Shown: in pieces, positions 1 through 7,551 of the stretch
Layout of the letters: each line of letters begins with the position of its first letter
Position numbering within the stretch: the stretch's first letter is position 1
From: Nanobdellota archaeon
GTDB lineage: Archaea; Thermoproteota; Nitrososphaeria; Nitrososphaerales; Nitrosopumilaceae
DNA length: 7,978 bases
Reading direction: 5' to 3'
Assembly: GCA_012030815.1 (NCBI GenBank)
Contig: JAAUVF010000035.1
Span: 1-7,978, forward strand
Notes under the pieces: generated by a model
What the model was told of the DNA's origin: nothing
What the model saw: only the letters and a program-made list of their open reading frames with translations
Database searches by the model: none
Made by a program: the position numbers and the translations under genes

Positions 1-2
1 TC

Positions 3-505
3 TTAACTAAAAGATCTCTTGCGATTTTTAATTGCATAAATTGGAACTATCATCATGCCAATTAATCCAATTATGAGAACATATAGAGAAATAAATCCTA
101 GCGATTTTTTACCTGCATCTGGTTCTGGTCCTATCACTCCTGCGATTTTAATTTCTTTTTCGTTTTAGGTTTTCTAATCACTAATTTGTATGTTCCAGAC
201 GTATCAATCTTGAATTGTCCTTCAAAATCTTCATTGATTGATTGAGATTCTATTTCACTGTCTGATGGATCTAAAATTTTTGTCATAACGTTATCGTTTG
301 AATCAATTATTAGAATCGCATAAATTCCATTTTTTGTTTCTGTACTGTCTAATTCTACAGGAATTGTCAAATTTTCTCCAACTTTAATTTGCCCTTCTTC
401 CTTGATCAAATCCTCAAAGATTACTTGATTTCCATAAAATGATAAAATTATTCCTGCACATACTATTCCACCTACAATCACAAAAAGAATGCCTGTTTTT
501 TGCAT
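3..505 (-). CDS. Small membrane-anchored surface protein, two TM helices (frameshifted)
   Basis: I do not recognise a named family. From the ATG at 505 the protein has an N-terminal hydrophobic segment (residues about 5-24) that could be a signal anchor. An extracytoplasmic beta-rich region follows (about 30-115, with a GTYKLVIR strand near 104-111, as in small Ig-like folds). The first frame stops at 134-136. The next frame takes over at once and reads NEKEIKIAGVIGPEPDAGKK, then a second TM helix (about 138-159), a basic KNRKR tail and a TAA at 3-5. One base is therefore missing, most likely an A of the coding-strand run complementary to 163-166. The corrected length is 167 residues. The basic tail suggests the C-terminus is cytoplasmic and the domain between the helices faces outside. 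A TATA-like TTTAAA 24-29 bp upstream supports the start. Function is unknown; sensing or holding an envelope partner would only be a guess. Confidence 0.8.
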
Positions 506-528
506 ACCCTACCTATTGTATTCTTTAG

Positions 529-534
529 TTTAAA
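529..534 (-). promoter_or_regulatory. TATA-like box of the minus-strand surface-protein gene
   Basis: TTTAAA begins 29 bp upstream of the ATG at 505 when read on the minus strand. That is the spacing at which archaeal transcription would start at or beside the start codon, giving a leaderless mRNA. It is inferred from motif and spacing only. Confidence 0.5.
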
Positions 535-583
535 CCTAATTTTTTTAATAAATGTTAATTCATTCTCTGTTCAAAAATTAGTG

Positions 584-611
584 TAGGCTAAATAAGTTAG
601 CCTAGGCTAAC
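584..611. promoter_or_regulatory. Palindromic operator, DtxR/IdeR-box-like, upstream of the multicopper oxidase
   Basis: Positions 596-611 read GTTAGCCTAGGCTAAC, a perfect 16-bp palindrome. A third copy of the half-site TAGGCTAA lies at 584-591, so three half-sites alternate in orientation (584-591, 597-604, 603-610). Positions 592-610 (ATAAGTTAGCCTAGGCTAA) match the bacterial DtxR/IdeR consensus TTAGGTTAGCCTAACCTAA at 15 of 19 positions by my own alignment. The palindrome ends one base before the TATA-like run that begins at 612, so it covers the TFB recognition element. Bound protein should block TBP/TFB loading, which points to repression. Metal-responsive DtxR/MntR-type regulators occur in archaea and the downstream genes handle metals, so a metal-dependent repressor is the favoured but unproven binder. 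Confidence 0.65.
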
Positions 612-612
612 T

Positions 613-620
613 TTTAAATA
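613..620 (+). promoter_or_regulatory. TATA box of the multicopper oxidase-ZIP operon
   Basis: TTTAAATA directly follows the palindromic operator. Usual archaeal spacing puts transcription start near 640-645, leaving a short leader before the ATG at 671. The alternative upstream ATG at 636 starts 23 bp from the box, a little closer than the other promoters in this window. Confidence 0.6.
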
Positions 621-670
621 AACAAATTGGCGACTATGATTAAACTTGAAATTTAATTCGTTCAACTGTA

Positions 671-1693
671 ATGTTGATGCTAACTGCAATTATCGGTATG
701 TCTACAATACTTATTTTTACATCCTTTTCTGAAGCTCAATTAGAACAAAAAACATTTGTCACTCATTCAGGACAAATAATCAAGACATCTGGCGATGTCT
801 TAGATCCACTTTACACTGTCTCTACTGTTGAATTTGATCCTATGAAATATCTACGGGAGTTCAATTATGGACGGATTTTACAATTACCTGATGGTACTAT
901 TTTGAGAGAATATACCATTATTGCAGAAGATGATAAAATACAAGAAATATCTCCTGGTGTTTTTTACAATGTTTGGACCTTTAATGGTACGGTTCCTGGA
1001 CCCACAATTCGTGCAACTGAAGGAGATATAGTTAGAATAAATTTCATTAATTATGGTTCTAAATCACACACAATACATTTTCACGGAATTCATCCAGCTG
1101 GAATGGATGGAGTGTTCGAACCAGTTGGTCCAGGAGGAGGTCAATTTACTTATGAGTTCATTGCAGGTCCTGTAGGTGTACATCCATATCATTGCCATGT
1201 GATGCCGCTTGAAGAACATATTGTACATGGATTGTATGGTGTTTTCATTGTTGATCCTAAAGAAGCAAGACCTCAAGCTGATGAAATGGTGATGGTTCTA
1301 AATGGTTTTGACACTGATTTTGACACTGAAAATAATTTTTACGCTGCAAATACAATTCCTTTTTACTATCAACATCATCCTATCCAGATTAACACTGATG
1401 AATTAATTCGAGTTTATGTTGTTAATATGGTGGAATTTGATCCAATCAATAACTTTCATCTTCATGGGAACTTGTATCAGTATTATCCAACTGGAACCGA
1501 TCTAGTACCTTCATTCTATACTGATATGATAACCCTTTCTCAAACCGAGCGTGGAGTAATGGAATTCCAATACACATATCCTGGAAAATATCTGTTTCAT
1601 GCACATAAAGTTGAATTTTCTGAAAAAGGATGGGTTGGCTTGTTTTTAGCAAAAGACAACTCAAAATCATCTGAGGTCATGTATGGAAACTAG
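671..1693 (+). CDS. Secreted two-domain multicopper oxidase (laccase-like, full trinuclear centre)
   Basis: This is a copper oxidase that should take electrons from an external substrate at a type 1 copper and reduce O2 at a trinuclear cluster outside the membrane. A hydrophobic N-terminus (residues 1-20) followed by SEAQ looks like a signal peptide. The first cupredoxin domain (about 80-200) has the hallmark GTVPGPTIRATEGD (106-119), HFH (136-138) and HPYHCH (171-176). The second domain has HLHG (263-266) and HAH (310-312). All four HxH motifs of a trinuclear site are present. Type 1 ligands are probably H133, C175 and H183, with L188 where copper nitrite reductases have methionine. The second domain has no type 1 cysteine, so this fits the class with type 1 copper in domain 1 only. 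The extra trinuclear histidines argue against a NirK-type nitrite reductase. The substrate is unknown. The ATG at 671 is the first in frame, but it gives a signal peptide without basic residues, so the true N-terminus may lie upstream. The gene overlaps the ZIP gene by 11 bp. Confidence 0.9.
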   Translation: MLMLTAIIGMSTILIFTSFSEAQLEQKTFVTHSGQIIKTSGDVLDPLYTVSTVEFDPMKYLREFNYGRILQLPDGTILREYTIIAEDDKIQEISPGVFYNVWTFNGTVPGPTIRATEGDIVRINFINYGSKSHTIHFHGIHPAGMDGVFEPVGPGGGQFTYEFIAGPVGVHPYHCHVMPLEEHIVHGLYGVFIVDPKEARPQADEMVMVLNGFDTDFDTENNFYAANTIPFYYQHHPIQINTDELIRVYVVNMVEFDPINNFHLHGNLYQYYPTGTDLVPSFYTDMITLSQTERGVMEFQYTYPGKYLFHAHKVEFSEKGWVGLFLAKDNSKSSEVMYGN

Positions 1694-2863
1694 TGAAAAA
1701 ACTTCTAAAGTTAGAGTAATAACAAGTGGAATCATTCCATTTATTTTTGTAATTTTAATGATGGCATATATTTTTGGTCCAGGGGCTGATTTGCTTGATC
1801 TTGGTGTATTCTCTTCCAGAATTAAGTATTGAAAAAATTAATTTTGAAAAATCTGAAATTCATGTAACTGTCAGAAACACTGGTCACATACCTGTTAACA
1901 TTGTCATGGCTGATGTAAATGATAGAATTCAGCCTGCTGCAATAGAGCCCGATAAATTCTTAGAACGTTATGAAACTGCATTAGTAAGAATTCCTTTTGA
2001 ATGGAATACTGCAGAACCCTATGCTATTGGTTTAACAACTGATGATGGAACTAGATTTGAAAGAATCATCGAAGCTGCAGCTCCTGCATTAAAACCTGAT
2101 ATTGAATTTATGGCTTTTTTGCTATTATTGGAACCTATGTTGGAATTATTCCTGTTATGATTGGTTTACTTTGGTTGCCATTTATTAAAAAAATTAGCAA
2201 AAATAAATATAACTTCTTTTTGGCCTTAACTGCAGGACTATTACTTTTCCTTGGAATAGATTCTATTGAAGAAGCATTTTCAGTGTCTTTTGAAAATCTA
2301 GGTGGTAGTTTTAACAGTGTTTTATTGATTGCAACAACAGTTGTTTTGTCTTTTCTTGGTTTGTATTATACATCTGAAAAGCTAACAGGCAAAGCAGATT
2401 CATTAAAGATTTCAAAACCCGTGGCAATTGGTTTAATGATTGCAATAGGTATTGGATTGCATAATTTTGGAGAAGGTCTTGCAATAGGTGCAGCCGTAGG
2501 TTTAGGCTCAATTGCATTTAGTACTTTTTTGATTGTTGGATTTGCGCTTCATAATACTACTGAAGGCCTAGCGATTGCAGCACCAATGTCCCGTGGAAAA
2601 TTAATGATTGGTAAATTGGTGATACTTGGCATTATTGCTGGTTCTCCTACCATTTTTGGTGCATGGGTGGGGGGATTCTTTTTCTCTCCTTTATCTTCAG
2701 TGATTTTTCTCTCTATTGGTGCAGGTGCAATTTTTCAGGTAATTGTGATTATATTAAAATGGATTAGACAAGAAGGAGACAAAAATTTATCAAGTGCAGC
2801 AGTTGTGTCTGGGGTTTTGCTTTTGGAATGTTAATTATGTATCTTACAAGTATATTGATATAA
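1683..2863 (+). CDS. ZIP-family metal transporter with N-terminal extracytoplasmic domain (frameshifted)
   Basis: This is a probable importer of divalent metal (Zn, Fe or Mn; selectivity cannot be read) in the cell membrane. From the ATG at 1683 it has a TM helix (about 10-32) and then a soluble beta-rich domain (about 40-140, including IHVTVRNTGHIPVNIVM). A polytopic ZIP core starts near residue 145. The paired ZIP metal-binding signatures are clear: HNFGEG (260-265) and HNTTEG (290-295). Three single-base indels break the frame. One extra base lies near 1806-1812, restoring GADLLDLGVSLPELSIEK. One T is missing from the run at 2115-2120, restoring FFAIIGTYVGIIPVMIGLL. A net loss near 2815-2818 restores GMLIMYLTSILI and a stop at 2861-2863. 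The corrected length is about 393 residues. The 11-bp overlap with the oxidase implies one transcript and translational coupling. The added outer domain could present metal to the pore or dock the oxidase; that is inference. Confidence 0.87.
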
Positions 2864-4218
2864 TTAAATTGGTTCTGGGTGTATTGTAATTACTGCATTT
2901 TTAATCTGAGTTCTTATAACATGCTCTATCTCTGAGGTCATATCGTGAACTTTTTCAATAGATAATTCCTTGTCAAATGAACAATCAATATCAATTTTAA
3001 GAATATTTTCAAAATTTAGAGAAACTATACGTCCTATTTTTTTAATTACCGTGTATTTTTTTAAAATCTCTCTTATTTTTTCTTCTGTAATCTTGTCTTC
3101 AACGTTTAAATTTTTTGGGACTGTAAGAAATGGTTCAAGATGAATCGTAACATGTTCAATTTCGGGTATGTTTTCTTGAATTTTTTGTTCTATTTCTTCT
3201 GATATTTTATGAGCAGAATCAAGATTTATTTCATTATCCACCATGACATGCAGATTTGAATAAGTTTTTCCTTTAGTTTTATGGGATATGATGTTATTGG
3301 ACTTCTTTTACCCCTTCAACACTTTTTGCTATATCGTTAATCTTTGCATTTAGAGGCACATTTTTCCAGTTTGGCTCAAAATGAATGGTTATTGCAGCAT
3401 TAGGTAATTTCTTTTTAATATTATTTTCAACCATGCTACTAATTTCATGTGCTCTATCAAAGCTAGTATCTCCTCGTAGCGATATTGTGACATCTGTAAA
3501 TATCACGTCTCCAGATTTTCTCATCAAAACTGTATCTGCATCTATTACTCCTTCAGTGTTTACAACAATCTCTTTGACTTTTTTTACAAGTTCTGGTGAT
3601 ATGATGTCTGTTAACTCTAATGCTGTTCTGTGAATTAATTTTAAACTAAGAATCACCAAAACAACTCCTAGAATTAATGCTGCAATAAAATCTCCGTTAT
3701 AGAATCCATATGATACTACAACAATTCCTACAATCGCAATTATTGTTGATCCAAGATCCATAAATGCATGATAAAAATCAGCTTTGAGAGTAACACCGCC
3801 AATTTTTTTAATTGATCTTCGAAGAAGAACAATTCTGAAAATATCTATTCCGATCGTATACAATCCTCCAATAATTGCAAACATACCTGGCAATGTATTT
3901 GGTAAAGGATTTTGCAATCTGTGAATTGATTCATAAATAAAAAATATTGCTATTAGGAAAATTGCAATTCCACCAATTAGTCCTCCAAGCGATTCGATTT
4001 TTCCATGACCATAGGTATGTTCTGCATCTGGTGGTTTTATTGCATATCTAGCTGCTAAAAGCAGAATTGCTGTAACAACACTATCTAATAATGCATGAAT
4101 ACTGTCTGTAATTAGACCAAGACTATTAGAAACTAAACCAAAAACTAACTCAACCACAAATGCAGAAAATATCGCTATTAGTGAAATTTGTAATATCTTT
4201 GGTTTTTTGATCTAACAT
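2864..4218 (-). CDS. Cation diffusion facilitator (Zn/Co-type exporter) with three tandem C-terminal domains (frameshifted)
   Basis: This is a probable proton-coupled exporter of Zn or a related divalent metal. The start is the ATG at 4218. The sequence MLDQKPKILQISLIAIFSAF is recovered when one A is removed from the run complementary to 4203-4208. Six TM helices lie at roughly 7-28, 30-55, 77-96, 109-132, 149-170 and 175-195. TM2 carries H41-x3-D45 (HALLD) and TM5 carries H150-x3-D154 (HAFMD), the CDF transport site in its Zn-type form. The loop DAEHTYGHGKIE (64-75) is also typical. The cytosolic part holds three copies of a dimerisation-type domain ending in TIHFEP (277-282), TIHLEP (357-362) and TIHPEP (444-449). 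A second break near 3294-3300 (one extra base) separates copy 1 from copies 2 and 3. The corrected length is about 450 residues, while classical CDFs of about 300 carry one such domain. Its stop abuts the ZIP stop with no gap. Confidence 0.88.
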
Positions 4219-4236
4219 TTTCTATCTCTTTTTGTA

Positions 4237-4255
4237 ACTTGCATGTATTACAAGT
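4237..4255. promoter_or_regulatory. Imperfect palindrome in the exporter/S-layer divergent promoter region
   Basis: ACTTG at 4237-4241 and CAAGT at 4251-4255 form a 5-bp inverted repeat around a 9-bp AT-rich centre. The centre contains TAATACA on the minus strand, about 26-32 bp upstream of the exporter ATG at 4218, where a TATA box is expected. It may be a weak promoter with an overlapping operator. Short arms in AT-rich DNA can arise by chance. I saw no convincing TATA box for the plus-strand gene at 4311 beyond the AT-rich stretch near 4283-4288. Confidence 0.3.
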
Positions 4256-4310
4256 ATTCTAAATGCAATTCATACGACAAGATTATTTGTGATAAACACT
4301 GTTTTTCTTT

Positions 4311-7300
4311 ATGATGAACAGAAAATATGTAATTCTACTTGGAGTTTTTTCCTTTATATTGTCAGTTCCAATTATGGGTGCCGAAGCGGCTAGTAATCCT
4401 AACCTGTTTGTATCAGCTGAGAACTCTCAGTTTGACAATCATTTTTCTGGCTCTATGGTAGTTGAAGTAGTAATACGTGATTCTAACCTACATGATACTG
4501 ATCAAGGAAAAGGGGAACCAAATGTCACCATTAATGGTAAATCGTTACGAATGGTTCAGGCAACTGATGGTAATTGGTATGCATATTTTGCTAACGTCGA
4601 TAAAGCAAAAATAGCTGATTCTACTCAATCTGCTACCTCTGGTAATGGATTAGACTTTGGTGTTTTTTGCAGTAGAGATACTGTTCATCCGTTTTTGGAA
4701 TTTCACTTAGCGAAACTAGCGGCTTTGCTATTCCTAGAAGTGGTGGACTATCTGGTTTTACAAATGGTGTTTCTTCATTTAATCAATGCACTGGAACGCC
4801 AACAGGATCTGCCAATCTTAATAATGTTGTAAGAAATTCCCAGTCAATTAATACAAATCCAAATATTTCATCAGGACAAATTGGATTAGATTCTGACGCA
4901 TGGCCTTTAATTCAACTCTTTTCATTTAACGATGTTGAAATTCAATATAATGCTGGTGGAAATCCACAAAGCGTTTCTCTTCAATACAATGAAAGTACAA
5001 ACATCTCTCTAAATCTTGATAGATCATTATATCCTCAGAACTCGCAAGTTTTTCTAACTGTAAATGATTTTCAATTAAATCAAGATCCAACAGATGAAGA
5101 TTCATGGACATTTAATGTTAGTTCTCCTTTTGCAACCTTTTACCAAGCATTTGATAATTCAGGTTCTAATTCTGCTAATGGTACTGCTGGATTAGTCAAT
5201 TTGAATTCAAATCTTTCTAGTTTAGGTTTTAAAGATAATGGAAAACTTTCAATTAATTTGGGAAATGTAATACAATTAACATCTAATAGTAAACAACCTA
5301 GTACTTTTGTTGATGATGCCGTTCCTGGAAATGTATTTTCACAAATTGTTACTTTGGTAGAAAATGGTCCAAATTCTGGAATTTTTGACAGTGTTGATAA
5401 TAGTAATGTATCTGTAGTTAGAATTCTTTCTGATGCTCCTAGAGGTCAAACTGGACAAATAGAATATAATCAAAAATCAACATCTGTTCTTACTGGACCT
5501 AGTACATCTACCATTTCAATAAACAAGCCTGCTCTTACTGTTGGTGAAGGCTCTAAATCGTTAATTCCTGGCAAAAATTCCCTGTGATTCTTGTTGATTC
5601 TGATCAAAATATTAATCCAGGAATTAGAGATCACTTAGATATCTATAGAGATACTTCTCTAATACCTACGCTAAAAATTGGAAATCCAATCACTCTTGGA
5701 AAATCATCTGATGTCCAATTTCATTCTTCGGCAACTGTATTAACTTCAGGTGATACATCTAATTCATCAGTACCTGATAAAAATTCTGAAAGGTTGTTTA
5801 TTGACACATCAAATGTGGCAATTTCAAATTTTAAACAACTATCGTTGAATCTTGGAATTTCAGCATCTACTCTACAATCTATTCTTATCGATTCATCTAT
5901 TGCAAATAATGACGGAACTAATTGGATAAATTATGATCTTCGTTCATTTGTAAATGATTTTGGAATCACTGATTTTTCTGATACTTCAATTACTTTATCT
6001 TTTGGTTCTTTAGGTACTTTACCGATAACTATAGTTGATTCTGGTGATTTATCTTCTTCTCAGGGACTAATTCAATTAGATGATGCAGATGTCCAATCTC
6101 TATCTAGTAGAAGTGGAATTGTATATGTTGTAATAAATTTTGATTCAAACAATAATACTCCTATAGTTGGAAGTATTTCTACTGAAAAAAATAAACAACC
6201 AATAATTTTTGATTTATTTTCATTTGGTTTATCTAATAATAACGATGTCAATAATTCAATTTATCGATTTGAATTAGAAGAGACAAGTATCACCTCTGCA
6301 AAATTTATTGGAACTCTTGAATATGCCGTAACTAATCAACTAAATATCTTAGATCCTAATTTTATTAAAACACTAAGAACCATAGATGATGAAATTAAAT
6401 TTATTGTAACTAATAGACTAATTGATGAAAAAGGAATTGCTGTTTCTTACTCTGATTTAGATAAAGTTGGAGTGACTACAACAACTTCTACCAAATCTGA
6501 CATTTCTACTAATTCTGGTATTGTATCTTCTGGTTCAAGTAGCTATAGATTTGGTCAACCTGTAACAATTACACTTCGTGATTCAGATCTTAATTTAAAA
6601 AGTGACGTTATTGATATCTATCTAGTAAATAATGATCCAAATTCTCCAAATGTGGATACTGTTGGTACGTCAGGAAATATTTTATTAGAAATTTTACTTA
6701 AAGATATTAGATATAAGCGATGTGTTGTAAATGGAGTTGAATATGGCGGTCTTGCCTCTACCGGGTTTACTTTGGTTGAAACTGGACCTAGCACTGGTGT
6801 CTTTGAGGGAATATTCAAGATGCCCTCCCAAATTTGTGATAAATCTGGAACAAAAATAATTTCTACAGCTGGCGGAAGTCTTGATGCAAAATATCATGAT
6901 TCTAGAGATGCATCTGGAAATCAAAATATATTCAGTATGTTACGTGATACTCCGAAAAAGCAATTTTCAACTGTTCCACAGTTGAGTGCCAATAAAATTT
7001 CAATCCCTGTTTCTGGTAACTCTGAAGAAATAATTTTGTCAGGCAGTATTGCTAATCATAAAAGAGGCATTCCATTAGATATTGCTCTAATACGTCCAGA
7101 TGGAGTAACTCAAAACTTTTCTGCAGCAATTTCTGATGGTGGTAGTTATCGTGCAGCATTTTCAATAAATCAAAATTCTTTATCTGGTGTTTATAAAATT
7201 CAATTAACACATAATGGTGTTAATGTTGGACTAGTATCGTTTACTGCCTCCCATAACATTCCTACATGGATTAAGGAAAATACAAAACAATGGTCTTCTG

Positions 7301-7497
7301 CTGAATTTGCTGATGGACTGAAACAAATGGTAAAAGATAAAATTATTACGTCCCCCAAAGAATATTCGATATCTGAACAAGTAATCCCTGATTGGATCAA
7401 AAACAATGCAAGATGGTGGCATAACGGTCAAATTTCTGATGACGACTTTATAAAATCCCTCCAATACTTGGTCAACAAAGGTATAATTCGAGTATAA
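4311..7497 (+). CDS. S-layer-type major surface protein (frameshifted, about 1062 residues corrected)
   Basis: This is a secreted envelope protein that I recognise as the S-layer type of Nitrosopumilus-like archaea. It begins with a signal peptide (hydrophobic core about 7-22, likely cleavage after AEA near residue 26). What follows is a long series of beta-sandwich-like segments rich in Ser, Thr, Asn and Asp, with many N-x-S/T sequons. Acidic strand-loop motifs of the D-x-D/N-x-N kind recur near D57, D253, D430 and D758. There are only four cysteines, in two close pairs (C120/C160 and C805/C843), suggesting disulphides. The C-terminus has two copies of a PxWIKxNxxxW module (from P985 and P1027). 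Two single-base losses break the frame. An A is missing at 4683/4684 (GAT TCA TCC becomes GTTCATCC), and an A is missing from the run 5573-5577, which restores GKKFPVILVDSD. The open frame of more than 500 bases between the breaks keeps its protein character. M1 could be either of two adjacent ATGs (4311 or 4314). The S-layer role is by resemblance. Confidence 0.87.
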
Positions 7498-7506
7498 TCA
7501 GGTCAA

Positions 7507-7515
7507 TTTTTCTTT
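7507..7515 (+). terminator. Possible T-rich terminator of the S-layer-type gene
   Basis: TTTTTCTTT lies 10 bp after the stop codon at 7495-7497 and before the TATA box of the next gene. Archaeal transcription commonly ends at T-rich tracts on the coding strand. The only flanking dyad, TCAAT at 7503-7507 and ATTGA at 7517-7521, is too short to count as a hairpin. Confidence 0.4.
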
Positions 7516-7524
7516 CATTGAATA

Positions 7525-7532
7525 CATAAATA
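7525..7532 (+). promoter_or_regulatory. TATA box of the right-edge secreted-protein gene
   Basis: CATAAATA begins 27 bp before the ATG at 7552. This is the spacing expected for a leaderless archaeal mRNA, and it supports separate transcription from the S-layer-type gene. Confidence 0.55.
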
Positions 7533-7551
7533 CCCTCATGCCTGACTCAAA

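Noticed and set aside
636..656. A six-residue upstream peptide (MIKLEI) as a regulatory leader
   Set aside because: The predicted transcription start near 640-645 lies downstream of its ATG. A lost base joining it to the oxidase is a simpler explanation.
1064..1276. Minus-strand open frame inside the oxidase
   Set aside because: It is the shadow of a strongly supported gene, has no promoter, and its protein has no recognisable features. The same applies to the opposite-strand frames at 1446-1670, 2311-2517, 3385-3633, 4926-5111, 6618-6924, 7200-7464 and 7600-7794.
671..1693. Copper nitrite reductase (NirK) identity for the multicopper oxidase
   Set aside because: All four HxH trinuclear motifs are present, with His at 136 where NirK has its catalytic Asp and Leu at 188 where NirK has Met. 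This fits a two-domain laccase-like oxidase better.
1683..2863. Programmed ribosomal frameshifting in the ZIP gene
   Set aside because: It would need three shifts of mixed direction in one gene, and similar breaks occur in unrelated neighbours. No slippery site with a stimulatory structure was seen.
4311..5587. Two or three separate short surface-protein genes, or a pseudogene
   Set aside because: The single-base corrections at 4683/4684 and 5573-5577 give one continuous protein with uniform composition. There is no ribosome binding site or promoter at the internal starts.
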